Shown: positions 41,760 to 51,082, counted from the stretch's first letter. The stretch: DNA of 64,000 bases from Fusobacterium gastrosuis (GCF_900095285.1 NZ_LT607734.1:1240001-1304000), one strand, 5' to 3'. A program made the numbers and translations. The notes: generated from the letters alone by a model not told the origin.

Positions 41760-43502
41760 ATGAAAATTATTAAATGGATCTTAAATTTTCTAAAAAAAAT
41801 AGTTTTATTTATAGTTAAAGAATTCTTTTCTTTTTTTATAAAACTTTTTTTATTTTTAACTATTGTAATAATATTATTTTCTGTATTCAATAAAAAAGAC
41901 GAAATAAATAAAAATAAAAAGACAAATATTTATGTCAGCATAGATTTAAGTCAAGATTTTAAGGAAAAAGCTACTCAAGAAAATATCATTGATGAGAAAA
42001 AATTAAATTTCTACTCTTTAATAAATAACTTAAAAGATATGCAATTTAACGAAAATGTAAAAGGGGTACTGTTTAAACTGGATAATCTTGCATTAGACTA
42101 TGCTCAAATAGAGGAGCTTTCTAAAGAATTAAAAAATATAAAGATGAATAAAAATTTTGAAATAGTAGCATATATGGAAGAAGCTAATAGAAAGAATTTA
42201 TATTTAGCAAGTTTTGCTGATAAAATCTATATGCCAAAGACACATTCAACAGTGGTAAATATTTATCCATATTTTAAAGAGAGCTTTTATAAGAAAAAGT
42301 TTTTAGAAAAGTTAGGAGTGAAAGTAAATATTGTAAATACAGGTAATTATAAGAGTTATGGTGAAGATTTCGCAAGCGATGAAATGTCAAGTGAAGCAAG
42401 AGAAGATACAACCAGAATTTTAAATGAAAATTATCAGAATTTTTTAGATGTAGTTAGTGAAAACTTTAATTATTCCAGAAATAAATTGGATGAAATCATA
42501 AAAAATGGAGAATTAGTCGCTGCTTCTTCACAAGATTTGTTTGAGAAAAAATTAATTTCAGATTATATGTATTGGGATGAACTTTTAAGAAAAATTGATA
42601 GAGAGAAAATTATAAATTTGCTTGAATACGAAAAAGATTACAAAATAGCGAGCAGCATTCCGAGTAGTCCAAATAAAATATATATAGTAGCTCTTGAAGG
42701 TGAAATTATTCAGTCAGATGAAGAAATTTTTAATGGGATGTTTATAGCATCTCAGCCTATAATTAATACCTTGGATAGGTTAGAAAAAGATGAAAGTGTA
42801 AAAGGACTTATACTAAGAATAAATTCTCCAGGTGGTTCTGCCTTAACTTCAGATAAAATAAATAATAGGATTAAAGAATTTGTAAAAAAGAAACCGGTTT
42901 ATGTTTCCATGGGTGGAGTTGCTGCATCAGGAGGGTATTATATAGCTTCAAATGCGACAAAAATTTTTGCTGATGAGAATACCATAACAGGTTCAATAGG
43001 TGTAGTAAGTATGATACCGAATTTTTCTGATTTACTGAATAAAGCTGGAGTAAAGAGTCAAAAAATAACTGAAGGAAAATTCGCAGATCTATACTCTTCA
43101 GATGCGATGACTGAAGAAAAGTATAATAAAATTTTGAATTCTAATTTAAAAGTATATGATGATTTTTTAAATGAGGTTTCTAGTGGAAGAAGAATTCCAA
43201 GAGAAAAGTTAGAAAAGATTGCAGAAGGAAGAATATGGACAGGAAGAGAAGCAGTTCAAATAGGACTTGTTGATAAAGTTGGTAGTTTAAGTGACACTTT
43301 TTTTGACATGGTAAATGATTTGGGATTAGGAGAGAATTATACCGCTATTTTTCTTGAAGATGAATTTGATTTAAAAAATATTTATAAAAAATATTCTAAA
43401 TACTTAAAAACAGATAAAATAGAGCTAATAAAAAAAGAAATATACAATGATAATTTATATAATAAACCTATCATGTACATGCCATATGAAATATATGAAT
43501 AA
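41760..43502 (+). CDS. sppA: Signal peptide peptidase SppA, long (67K) type
   Basis: Membrane serine protease that degrades leftover signal peptides. The 580-residue product has one N-terminal membrane helix (about 12-45) and two tandem S49 domains. The first holds the catalytic Lys in VNTGNYKSYGEDFASDEMS; the second holds the catalytic Ser in GGVAASGGYYIASNATKIF, followed by the TGSIGVVS block. The Ser/Lys pair split over two repeats is the E. coli-type SppA arrangement. A GGGGGA ribosome site precedes the start. It stands alone, upstream of ybaB, which has its own promoter. Confidence 0.95.
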   Translation: MKIIKWILNFLKKIVLFIVKEFFSFFIKLFLFLTIVIILFSVFNKKDEINKNKKTNIYVSIDLSQDFKEKATQENIIDEKKLNFYSLINNLKDMQFNENVKGVLFKLDNLALDYAQIEELSKELKNIKMNKNFEIVAYMEEANRKNLYLASFADKIYMPKTHSTVVNIYPYFKESFYKKKFLEKLGVKVNIVNTGNYKSYGEDFASDEMSSEAREDTTRILNENYQNFLDVVSENFNYSRNKLDEIIKNGELVAASSQDLFEKKLISDYMYWDELLRKIDREKIINLLEYEKDYKIASSIPSSPNKIYIVALEGEIIQSDEEIFNGMFIASQPIINTLDRLEKDESVKGLILRINSPGGSALTSDKINNRIKEFVKKKPVYVSMGGVAASGGYYIASNATKIFADENTITGSIGVVSMIPNFSDLLNKAGVKSQKITEGKFADLYSSDAMTEEKYNKILNSNLKVYDDFLNEVSSGRRIPREKLEKIAEGRIWTGREAVQIGLVDKVGSLSDTFFDMVNDLGLGENYTAIFLEDEFDLKNIYKKYSKYLKTDKIELIKKEIYNDNLYNKPIMYMPYEIYE

Positions 43503-43514
43503 TTAAAATGATGA

Positions 43515-43543
43515 TTGAAATATTAAGAAAATATGTGTATAAT
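43515..43543 (+). promoter_or_regulatory. Promoter of the YbaB/EbfC gene
   Basis: TTGAAA (43515-43520), 17-base spacer, TATAAT (43538-43543), 32 bases before the start, with a strong TAGGAGG site between. Confidence 0.85.
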
Positions 43544-43575
43544 AGACGAGATATAAAAACTTTTAGGAGGAAGAA

Positions 43576-43929
43576 ATGGTTAGAAAATTAAAAGGAACAA
43601 AACCTGCTGGAAATGGAAACCAAGCTGATATAGTAAGACAAGCTCAAGCTATGCAACAACAAATGTTACAAATTCAAGAAGAATTAAAAGGAAAAGAAGT
43701 TAGTTCATCTGTTGGTGGAGGAGCAGTATCAGTAAAAGTTAATGGACAAAAAGAACTAATAGAAGTAAAACTTAGTGATGAAATTATAAAAGAAGCTGCA
43801 ACTGATAAAGAAATGTTAGAAGATTTAATCCTTTCAGCTATAAAAGATGCTATGACTCAAGCTGATGAATTAGCAGAAAGCGAAATGTCTAAAGTGACTG
43901 GTGGATTAAATATTCCTGGATTATTTTAA
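43576..43929 (+). CDS. YbaB/EbfC family nucleoid-associated protein
   Basis: Small (117-residue) dimeric DNA-binding protein. The family pattern is clear: an N-terminal helix with QAQAMQQQMLQIQEELKG, the strand-rich core VSVKVNGQKELIEVKLSD, then an EDLILSAIKDAMTQADELAE helix and the MSKVTGGLNIPGLF ending. YbaB proteins help organise DNA and affect gene expression; often next to dnaX and recR, but not here. Own promoter and terminator. Confidence 0.96.
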   Translation: MVRKLKGTKPAGNGNQADIVRQAQAMQQQMLQIQEELKGKEVSSSVGGGAVSVKVNGQKELIEVKLSDEIIKEAATDKEMLEDLILSAIKDAMTQADELAESEMSKVTGGLNIPGLF

Positions 43930-43972
43930 TCTAAAAAATTCTAAATCTTTAAAGTAGATTGAGAAAATTTGC

Positions 43973-44002
43973 CCCAAGAGATATTTTCTCTTGGGAATTT
44001 TT
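43973..44002 (+). terminator. Terminator after the YbaB/EbfC gene
   Basis: CCCAAGAGA (43973-43981), TATTT loop, TCTCTTGGG (43987-43995), then AATTTTTTT. Confidence 0.93.
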
Positions 44003-44069
44003 TTAATATTTAGAGAACTAATGAATTTGAAAATATATGTGTCTTATAAGAATTTAAGTAAGGAGAAAA

Positions 44070-44714
44070 ATGTCAGAAAATAAAAAATATAGATTTTATG
44101 GAACCATTCTTTATTATATTTTAAAATTTCTTTTTTCAACTTTAAAAATAAAATTTATAAATGAGAAAAATATAGATATAAATAAAGCATATATCTATTG
44201 TTTTTGGCATAATAAATTAGCAACACCGTCAATTTTTTTTAGGAATATAGAAAAAAAAGTTGCTTTATCCAGCCCTTCTAAAGATGGAGAACTAATAAGT
44301 GTGCCACTCGAAAAATTAGGTTACACTTTAGTAAGAGGTTCATCAGATAAAAAATCTGTTTCGAGTACAATAAGTCTTTTAAAATATTTAAAAAAAGGTT
44401 ATTCTATGGGGACACCGCTAGATGGACCAAAAGGTCCTAGAAAAAAAGCAAAAAAAGGTTTACTGTACTTGGCACAAAAAAGTGGGACGGCTCTTATTCC
44501 TTTAGGGGTGGCTTATGAAAAAAAATGGATTTTTGAAAAAACTTGGGATAAATTTGAAATGCCAAAGCCATTTTCAAATATTTGTATATTTTTGGGAAAT
44601 GAAATAAATTTAAAAGAAGATGAGGATATAGATAAGTTTGCTGAAAAAATTGAAGAAAAAATTGAAGAGGCTAATAGAGAAGCTGAAAGATATTTGGAGG
44701 TAAAAAATGTGTAG
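44070..44714 (+). CDS. DUF374 lysophospholipid acyltransferase-like protein
   Basis: A 214-residue envelope acyltransferase-like protein with one N-terminal hydrophobic stretch (TILYYILKFLFSTLKI). DUF374 marks: YCFWHNKLATPS, SSPSKDGELISVPLEKLGY, LVRGSSDKK and the characteristic TPLDGPKGPRKKAKKG (D-G-P-x-G-P). The family is related to LpxL-type and 1-acylglycerol acyltransferases; it has been tied to Kdo or lipid A acylation in some Gram-negatives. The gene overlaps metG by 8 bases and carries its GGAGG site. Confidence 0.87.
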   Translation: MSENKKYRFYGTILYYILKFLFSTLKIKFINEKNIDINKAYIYCFWHNKLATPSIFFRNIEKKVALSSPSKDGELISVPLEKLGYTLVRGSSDKKSVSSTISLLKYLKKGYSMGTPLDGPKGPRKKAKKGLLYLAQKSGTALIPLGVAYEKKWIFEKTWDKFEMPKPFSNICIFLGNEINLKEDEDIDKFAEKIEEKIEEANREAERYLEVKNV

Positions 44715-46656
44715 AGATTGTAATTGTGGAAAAGAAGATAAAAAAGAAAATAAAAATTTTTATTTAACAACACCGATTTATTATGTTAATGGAGATCCAC
44801 ATGTTGGAACTGCATATACAACAATAGCAGCAGATGTGATGAACAGATATAAAAAGTCTATGGGAGAGGATACATATTTTTTGACTGGAACAGATGAACA
44901 TGGGCAAAAAGTGGAACAAACTGCAAAATTGAAAGGGTATACACCACAAGAATGGACAGATCATATGATACCTAATTTTAAAAATATGTGGTCAGCTCTT
45001 AATATTAAATATGATGATTTTATAAGAACTACTGAAGAAAGACACAAAAAATCAGTTAAGAAAATTTTAGATGTAGTTTATAAAAATGGTGATATCTATA
45101 AGGGAGAATACGAGGGAAAATATTGTATTTCTTGTGAAACTTTTTTTCCAGAAAATCAATTAAACGGAAGCAATAAATGTCCTGATTGTGGAAAAGAGTT
45201 AAGTTTAGTCAAAGAGGAATCATATTTTTTCAGAATGTCTAAATACGCTGATAAATTATTGCAACATATAGATGAAAATCCTGATTTTATATTGCCACAT
45301 TCAAGAAGAAATGAAGTTATAGCTTTTATTAAACAAGGATTACAAGATTTATCTATATCAAGAAATACTTTTTCATGGGGAATACCAATAGATTTTGCAC
45401 CTGGGCATATAACTTATGTTTGGTTTGATGCACTTACAAATTATATGACAGCTGTTGGTTATGAAAATAATCCTGAAATGTTTAGCAAGAGATGGAACAA
45501 TTCTAGAGTTGTTCACATGATAGGAAAGGATATATTAAGATTTCACGCCATTATTTGGCCTTGCATGCTTTTATCCGCTGGAGAAAAATTACCTGATAGC
45601 ATTGTTGCTCATGGATGGTGGACTTCTGAAGGCGAAAAGATGTCAAAATCAAAAAATAATGTTGTAAATCCATATGATGAAATAAAAAAATATGGAGTAG
45701 ATGCATTTAGATACTATCTATTGAGAGAAGCTGGATTTGGAAGTGATGGAGATTATTCCACTAAAGCTGTTGTAACAAGAATAAACTCAGAACTTGCTAA
45801 TGACTTAGGAAATTTACTTAATAGAACTCTTGGAATGTATAAAAAATATTTTTCTGGAATGGTAGTAACAAATGGAAAAGAAGAAGAAATAGATAAAGAA
45901 GTAAAGGATCTTTTTGATGAAATATTAAAAGAAGTAGATAACCACATGTATTTCTTTGAGTATTCAAAAGCTTTGGAAAGTATCTGGAAATTTATATCTA
46001 GACTAAATAAATACATAGATGAAACTATGCCTTGGGCACTTGCCAAGGATGAAGCACATAAAGAAAGACTAGGAACAGTTATGAACATGCTTTGTGAAGG
46101 ATTATATAAAATAGCATTTTTGATAGCACCTTATATGCCAGAATCTGCAAAGAAAATCTATGATCAGCTTGGATTTAATATTGATATTGAAAATCTAAGA
46201 ATAAGTGAAATTTTAACTTGGAATAAGTTTGAAGTTGGGCATAAATTAGGAGAAGCATCTCCTATATTTCCGAGAATAGAAGTTGAAAAGGAAGAAGTTG
46301 AAGCTCCCAAAAAAGAATTAAAAGTTGAAAATCCAATAGATATTAAAGATTTTGATAAGGTAGAAATTAAGGTTGTTGAAATTTTAGATGTAGACAAAGT
46401 GGAAGGAGCAGATAAATTGCTTAAATTCAAAGTTTTTGATGGAGAATTTGAAAGACAGATAGTGTCGGGAATTGCAAAATATTATCCGGAATATAAGAAA
46501 TTGGTTGGAGAAAAAGTAATGGCGGTGGCAAATTTGAAATTTACAAAATTAAAAGGTGAAGTTTCACAAGGGATGTTACTTACAACTGAAGATAAAAATG
46601 GAGTTAAACTTGTATTTATTGAAAAAAATATTCAAGCAGGAGCTATTGTAAAATAA
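44707..46656 (+). CDS. metG: Methionyl-tRNA synthetase
   Basis: Charges tRNA-Met. The 649-residue class I synthetase has a Rossmann core with the HIGH-equivalent PHVGTAY, a zinc-knuckle insert (CISCETFFPEN, then KCPDCGKEL), the KMSKSKNNVVNP signature and a C-terminal tRNA-binding EMAP/Trbp111 domain (about 545-649; IKVVEILDVDKVEGADKLLK, then KGEVSQGMLL). The N-terminus has an extra 17-residue Cys-rich piece (MCRDCNCGKEDKKENK) before the normal start FYLTTPIYYVNG; the ribosome site GGAGG supports this longer start. It overlaps the upstream acyltransferase gene by 8 bases. Confidence 0.96.
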   Translation: MCRDCNCGKEDKKENKNFYLTTPIYYVNGDPHVGTAYTTIAADVMNRYKKSMGEDTYFLTGTDEHGQKVEQTAKLKGYTPQEWTDHMIPNFKNMWSALNIKYDDFIRTTEERHKKSVKKILDVVYKNGDIYKGEYEGKYCISCETFFPENQLNGSNKCPDCGKELSLVKEESYFFRMSKYADKLLQHIDENPDFILPHSRRNEVIAFIKQGLQDLSISRNTFSWGIPIDFAPGHITYVWFDALTNYMTAVGYENNPEMFSKRWNNSRVVHMIGKDILRFHAIIWPCMLLSAGEKLPDSIVAHGWWTSEGEKMSKSKNNVVNPYDEIKKYGVDAFRYYLLREAGFGSDGDYSTKAVVTRINSELANDLGNLLNRTLGMYKKYFSGMVVTNGKEEEIDKEVKDLFDEILKEVDNHMYFFEYSKALESIWKFISRLNKYIDETMPWALAKDEAHKERLGTVMNMLCEGLYKIAFLIAPYMPESAKKIYDQLGFNIDIENLRISEILTWNKFEVGHKLGEASPIFPRIEVEKEEVEAPKKELKVENPIDIKDFDKVEIKVVEILDVDKVEGADKLLKFKVFDGEFERQIVSGIAKYYPEYKKLVGEKVMAVANLKFTKLKGEVSQGMLLTTEDKNGVKLVFIEKNIQAGAIVK

Positions 46657-46675
46657 TATTTTTAGGGGGAAAACT

Positions 46676-47545
46676 ATGAAAAAAGTTAAAAAAGCAGTTA
46701 TTCCGGCTGCAGGATTGGGAACAAGAGTTTTACCAGCAACTAAAGCATTACCTAAAGAGATGTTAAATATAGTTGATAAGCCATCTTTACAATATATAGT
46801 AGAAGAATTAGTTGAATCAGGAATTACAGATATAGTTATAGTAACCGGAAGAAATAAAAATTCAATAGAAGATCATTTTGATTATTCATTTGAAATGGAG
46901 GAAACTTTAAAGAGTTCCAAAAAAGATGAATTGTTGAATAAAATTTCTCATATTTCGACAATGGCAAACATCTATTATGTTAGACAAAATAAACCTTTAG
47001 GTTTAGGGCATGCAATTTTAAAAGCTAAGTCATTTATTGGAGATGAACCTTTTTTAATTGCTTTGGGAGATGATATTATTTATAATCCTGAAAAAGCAGT
47101 TTCAAAACAACTTATAGAAAAATATGAAAAATATGGTAAATCTGTAATAGGTTGTCAAGAAGTACCGGAAGAAGATGTATCTAAATATGGAATAGTTGAA
47201 ATTAAACAACAATTAGATGATAGAACATGTGAAATTAATGATTTCGTAGAAAAACCTAACAAAGAAGATGCTCCTTCAAAAATGGCTTGTTTAGGAAGGT
47301 ATTTACTATCTCCTAAAATTTTCAATTTTTTAGAAAATGCAACTGTAGGTAAAGGTGGAGAGATCCAATTGACAGATTCTATTTTAGAAATGTTAAAATC
47401 AGGTGAAGATGTACTTGCATATAATTTTGATGGAAAAAGATATGATATAGGAAACAAAATAGGTTTACTTAAAGCGAATATTGAGTTTGGGTTAAGAAAT
47501 GAAGAAACAAAAGATGAATTAAAAGAATATTTAAAAACCTTATAA
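46676..47545 (+). CDS. galU: UTP-glucose-1-phosphate uridylyltransferase
   Basis: Makes UDP-glucose for surface sugars and galactose use. The 289-residue product has KKAVIPAAGLGTRVLPATKA, the nucleotide-binding signature, KEMLNIVDKPSLQYIVEEL, FLIALGDDIIY and the VEKPNKEDAPSKMACLGRYL block, all GalU-type. Length is normal. It follows metG by 19 bases with an AGGGGGA site and ends before a terminator. UDP-glucose could feed the polysaccharide locus at 55-64 kb. Confidence 0.95.
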   Translation: MKKVKKAVIPAAGLGTRVLPATKALPKEMLNIVDKPSLQYIVEELVESGITDIVIVTGRNKNSIEDHFDYSFEMEETLKSSKKDELLNKISHISTMANIYYVRQNKPLGLGHAILKAKSFIGDEPFLIALGDDIIYNPEKAVSKQLIEKYEKYGKSVIGCQEVPEEDVSKYGIVEIKQQLDDRTCEINDFVEKPNKEDAPSKMACLGRYLLSPKIFNFLENATVGKGGEIQLTDSILEMLKSGEDVLAYNFDGKRYDIGNKIGLLKANIEFGLRNEETKDELKEYLKTL

Positions 47546-47563
47546 ATAAGATTTTAAAAACTT

Positions 47564-47593
47564 TACACCAGCAAATAATGTTGGTGTATTTTT
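47564..47593 (+). terminator. Terminator after galU
   Basis: TACACCAGCA (47564-47573), AATAA loop, TGTTGGTGTA (47579-47588), one G-T pair, then TTTTT. Confidence 0.9.
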
Positions 47594-47594
47594 A

Positions 47595-47634
47595 TTGACA
47601 TTTATTAAAAAAAATGTAATAATATTTGTATAAT
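47595..47634 (+). promoter_or_regulatory. Promoter region of the CbiK gene
   Basis: TTGACA at 47595-47600 with TAATAA-like -10 sequences 16-17 bases on; a better TATAAT sits at 47629-47634 but without a good -35. One of these serves the gene starting at 47674. No cobalamin riboswitch fits in the short leader. Confidence 0.5.
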
Positions 47635-47673
47635 TTTAATTTGCAAAACAAAATAATATTATTGGAGGAGTAT

Positions 47674-48498
47674 ATGAAAAATAAAAATGCCTTATTCATG
47701 GTACATTTTGGAACTACACATGACGACACAAGAGAATTGACAATAAATAGAATGAATGAGAAATTTTCAGAAAATTTTAAAGATTATGACTTGTTTGAGG
47801 CTTACACTTCAAGAATAGTATTAAAAAAATTAAGAGATAGAAATATTTTAAAAAATCATCCATTGAAAGTATTAGAAATGCTAGAGAAACAAGGGTATGA
47901 AAATATAATAGTTCAATCTTCACATATAATTCCTGGGATAGAGTATGAAAATCTTTTAGAAGAATTATCAGCTTATAAAAATAAGTTTAAGAGCATAAAA
48001 ATAGGAAAGCCTCTTTTGTACAATGTCATAGATTATAAAAAAGTTGTGGAAGCAATTCAGGAAGAATATGTCCCAAAAAATAAAAAGGAAGCTTTAGTTT
48101 TAGTATGTCATGGAACAGACTCTCCGGTTGGAGCAGCTTATGCCTTGATAGAGTATGTTTTTGATGAGTATGGACATGAAAATGTATATGTTGTTAGCAC
48201 TAAAGAATATCCACTTATGGAAACATTGATTAAAAAATTAAAAAAGGATGGAATAGAGGAAGTAGTAATGGCTCCATTTATGTTTGTTGCAGGAGAACAT
48301 GCTAAAAATGATATGGCAGGAGATTTTAAAGAAGAACTTGAGGAAAATGGCTTTAAAGTTAATAAAGTATTTTTGAAAGGCTTAGGAGAATTTGAAGAAA
48401 TTCAAAATATATATTTAGAACATTTAAAAAAAGCTATAGAAAAGGATGAAGAAAATATAGCGGATTTTAAAAAAGAATTTGCAGCAAAATACTTATAA
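47674..48498 (+). CDS. cbiK: Sirohydrochlorin cobaltochelatase CbiK
   Basis: Anaerobic cobalt chelatase that inserts Co2+ into sirohydrochlorin in vitamin B12 synthesis. The 274-residue protein shows the CbiK layout: LFMVHFGTTHDDTRE at the start, HIIPGIEYENLLEEL, then the His of LVCHGTDSPVGAAY and the PFMFVAGEHAKNDMAGD metal-site block. The ATG at 47674 has a TGGAGGAG site. An earlier in-frame TTG at 47626 has no ribosome site and overlaps the promoter. No other cobalamin genes are in the window, so the gene may instead serve siroheme, or the pathway lies elsewhere. Confidence 0.92.
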   Translation: MKNKNALFMVHFGTTHDDTRELTINRMNEKFSENFKDYDLFEAYTSRIVLKKLRDRNILKNHPLKVLEMLEKQGYENIIVQSSHIIPGIEYENLLEELSAYKNKFKSIKIGKPLLYNVIDYKKVVEAIQEEYVPKNKKEALVLVCHGTDSPVGAAYALIEYVFDEYGHENVYVVSTKEYPLMETLIKKLKKDGIEEVVMAPFMFVAGEHAKNDMAGDFKEELEENGFKVNKVFLKGLGEFEEIQNIYLEHLKKAIEKDEENIADFKKEFAAKYL

Positions 48499-48528
48499 AA
48501 TATAAAAAGTGTGTTAAGGGCATTAAAA

Positions 48529-48572
48529 AAAAGAGGTTATTGTATTAGATTATTTTACAGTAACCTCTTTTT
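48529..48572. terminator. Bidirectional terminator between cbiK and the L,D-transpeptidase gene
   Basis: AAAAGAGGTTATTGTA (48529-48544) pairs with TACAGTAACCTCTTTT (48556-48571) including one G-T pair, 11-base loop, with A and T runs outside. The flanking genes converge on it. Confidence 0.88.
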
Positions 48573-48605
48573 ATCTTTTATACTATAATAATAAATTTTC
48601 CTAAT

Positions 48606-49283
48606 TTAATATTTTACTGTGTCATTTGAAGCGTATGAAAGAAGAGATTTTAAAAATTTACTTTCCTCTAAATAATTTTCATCATTTCCATGAATATAGA
48701 GCACAGTTCCGTTTTTTATAAGAGCAATGACATCATTTATTATATTTGTTGGTAAAACGGGACAACCTAAGCTACGACCAAGAATTCCATAGGTCTTAAA
48801 ATAACTATCATTGGCGATATTTCCACCATGTAACACAATAGCTCTTTCTTCTGCATTAGAATTTATATTTTCCTCAAGTCCTTTCAATCTAAGTGAATGA
48901 CCATAAGCTCCATTATATTCTCCTAATGTTAAATAGAAACCAAGTGAACTTTCAAAAGAATTAGGGTCATTAGAAAATTTTATAGGTGTTTCTACTCCAG
49001 AAGTTTTTGAATGTGCAACACGACTATTATATAAAATTTTACCATTAGCTAAATCTAAAAGATAAAATCTTTTTTCAGATGATGGTTTTGAATAGTCAAC
49101 TATTGCTAAGTATTCAGAAGTTTTTTCAGGAATTTGTAAGTATCCTAAATAAGCTTTTTCAAAAATTTCATATTCAAGTTTATCTTTCAAATCAAACATT
49201 GAGTATTTTTCTTCAATATTAACAACATTAGAAAAAGCTAATGTTGAAATTGTAAAAAAAGTTATAATAATTTTTTTTAACAT
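48606..49283 (-). CDS. L,D-transpeptidase catalytic family protein (murein YkuD_2 type)
   Basis: Secreted cell-wall enzyme of 225 residues: signal peptide (KKIIITFFTISTLAFSNVVN), then a catalytic domain with YSKPSSEKRFYLLDLANGK, an IVLHGGNI block and the active site YGILGRSLGCPVLPT (His ... S-x-GC). This matches the murein L,D-transpeptidase catalytic family (PF13645 type) seen in Gram-negatives. It may cross-link peptidoglycan or trim it. It is the last gene of a minus-strand run with the lipoprotein gene 19 bases upstream; a GGAGG site sets its start. Confidence 0.85.
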   Translation of the reverse strand: MLKKIIITFFTISTLAFSNVVNIEEKYSMFDLKDKLEYEIFEKAYLGYLQIPEKTSEYLAIVDYSKPSSEKRFYLLDLANGKILYNSRVAHSKTSGVETPIKFSNDPNSFESSLGFYLTLGEYNGAYGHSLRLKGLEENINSNAEERAIVLHGGNIANDSYFKTYGILGRSLGCPVLPTNIINDVIALIKNGTVLYIHGNDENYLEESKFLKSLLSYASNDTVKY

Positions 49284-49302
49284 AAATCCTCCAAATTTAT
49301 AC

Positions 49303-50040
49303 TTAAGAAACTTCTTTATTTCTATTTATTATATTTTCAACTTTACTACTTTTTAAAAAATTATAAAAATTTTGAACTTGAGATGAACTTTCTTTCTTTA
49401 AGTATAAATTATAAGAAATAGCATCTTTGTTTTCTTCGGTTTTAGGGAAAATATAACAAATTATAGAATTTTTTACATTGTCCAACAATAAAGTATTAAT
49501 TACAGCATAATCGACTTCATATAATTCCACAGCTTGCATTGCAGATATGCTATCATCAAAATATTGTATTTTTTTTGAAATCTCGTTAAAAAGCTCAGTA
49601 TTTGCTAAGCTATCCATAAAATATTTACCAACACCATCATCATAGTTAGAAACTGCTATATTTGAATAAAGTAATTCATTTAAACTATTTAGTTTTTTTC
49701 TTCCTATAATTACAACATTGTCAGTAGTGAAAAAAGTTGACTCAAAATTTTCATTGGGATCTTTACTTTTTTCCTTTTTTGAGATTTGCTCACTTTTTTT
49801 TACATCCGAAAAAATGTTTTCATCTGAACTGATAAGAATTTCAAAATTATTTAAACTGACAGGTTTATCAGTATATAAATTTATTTTGATATTGTTATTC
49901 TTTTCTTCATAAATTTTTACTATTTTTTCCATAAGTAAAGTTAAATTTTTATCTATATAGATATCGATATTCTCTTTTTTTGTTTCCGTACAAGAAAAGA
50001 AAAATATAGCAAGAATAATTGTAGTTAATATTTTTTTCAT
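49303..50040 (-). CDS. ModA-like solute-binding lipoprotein
   Basis: A 245-residue exported lipoprotein: signal peptide with lipobox (IFFFSC, Cys at about 17), then a class II binding-protein-like fold beginning NIDIYIDKNLTLLMEKIVKI and ending with VDYAVINTLLL. The layout (binding Ser/Thr region, TTDNVVIIGRK, then SNYDDGVGKY and ISAMQAVELYEVDYAV) resembles ModA-type molybdate or similar anion-binding proteins. The usual metal or anion ligands cannot be confirmed by eye. No ABC partners lie beside it. It is transcribed with the L,D-transpeptidase gene. Confidence 0.65.
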   Translation of the reverse strand: MKKILTTIILAIFFFSCTETKKENIDIYIDKNLTLLMEKIVKIYEEKNNNIKINLYTDKPVSLNNFEILISSDENIFSDVKKSEQISKKEKSKDPNENFESTFFTTDNVVIIGRKKLNSLNELLYSNIAVSNYDDGVGKYFMDSLANTELFNEISKKIQYFDDSISAMQAVELYEVDYAVINTLLLDNVKNSIICYIFPKTEENKDAISYNLYLKKESSSQVQNFYNFLKSSKVENIINRNKEVS

Positions 50041-50071
50041 TTTTTTCCTTTCAAAGGTAAAAAGCTTTTAT

Positions 50072-51082
50072 CTATAAACTTTGTTCACCACATATAGAAT
50101 TTTTAAAGGCTTCTTTAATTTCAGATAAAGTCATTTTTTTACCAAGTAAATACATCAGTTTTGTAATAGCAGCTTCAGAAGTTATATCACTTCCACTCAT
50201 AACTCCCATTTTAGCTAAAGTATCAGTAGATTCATAAAGTGGCATTTTTACACTTCCGGACACACATTGAGTAACATCTAAAATAGGGATATTTTTGTCT
50301 GATATATATTTTAAAGTATTTATAAATTCATCGTTAGTAGGAGTGTTTCCGCTACCATAAGTTTTCAAGACAAGACCTTTTATGGTAGAATCACTATTAA
50401 AAAATGCTTTTAAATATTTAGGTTGCATTCCAGGAAATAATTCCAACATAATAACATCAGGGTCTAAACTTTTGTCTACATAAAATTTTTCTTCAGGTAA
50501 AGGTAGAATTCTATCTTTTTGTACTTTTATTTCAGAACCCAATTCAGCAAGTGGAGAATAATTTGGAGATGAAAATCCATAATAATTATTACTGTCAGTC
50601 TTTTTACTTCTATTGGCTCTGAGTAAAGTATCTCTAAAGCAAATACAAACTTCAGGTATAAGTGGGATATTAAATAATTTATGACCTGCTAAATAAATAG
50701 AATTTATCAAATTTTGTAAACCATCACTCCTAGGATAGACCATAGGGGATTGAGCTCCTGTTAATATAACTGGCTTTCCTAAATTTTTTAACATATATGA
50801 AAGCATAGAACCAGTGTAAGCCATTGTATCTGTTCCATGTAAAATTACAAAGCCAAGATAATATTCATAATGATTTTCAATAACTTGTGCAAGATAAAGC
50901 CAAAAATCTGGAGTTGCATCAGATGAATCAATTAGAGTTTCAAATTGATAATAGTCTGTTGGGAATTGCTCAAGTATAGGATATTCAGCTGTAATTTCTT
51001 GCCAGTTATACGCAGGTCTTAAAGGTTTTCCAACCATACCTATTGTACCGCCAGTATTTATTATAAGAATTTTATCTTTCAT
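50072..51082 (-). CDS. ansA: Type I L-asparaginase
   Basis: Cytosolic asparaginase (336 residues): ILIINTGGTIGMVG with the catalytic Thr, GFVILHGTDTMAYTGSML with the second Thr-Asp-Lys set (the K lies in ILTGAQSPM region), and GLVLKTYGSGNTP. Length fits AnsA of E. coli (338). It overlaps the upstream proline iminopeptidase gene by 11 bases, suggesting a peptide and amino acid use operon suited to an amino-acid fermenter. Confidence 0.93.
   Translation of the reverse strand: MKDKILIINTGGTIGMVGKPLRPAYNWQEITAEYPILEQFPTDYYQFETLIDSSDATPDFWLYLAQVIENHYEYYLGFVILHGTDTMAYTGSMLSYMLKNLGKPVILTGAQSPMVYPRSDGLQNLINSIYLAGHKLFNIPLIPEVCICFRDTLLRANRSKKTDSNNYYGFSSPNYSPLAELGSEIKVQKDRILPLPEEKFYVDKSLDPDVIMLELFPGMQPKYLKAFFNSDSTIKGLVLKTYGSGNTPTNDEFINTLKYISDKNIPILDVTQCVSGSVKMPLYESTDTLAKMGVMSGSDITSEAAITKLMYLLGKKMTLSEIKEAFKNSICGEQSL

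Noticed and set aside
47626..47673. TTG at 47626 as start of cbiK
   Set aside because: It lies in the promoter region without a ribosome site; the ATG at 47674 has TGGAGGAG and matches the family N-terminus.
47546..47673. Cobalamin riboswitch upstream of cbiK
   Set aside because: Only 128 bases including the galU terminator and promoter; no room and no conserved B12-box was seen.
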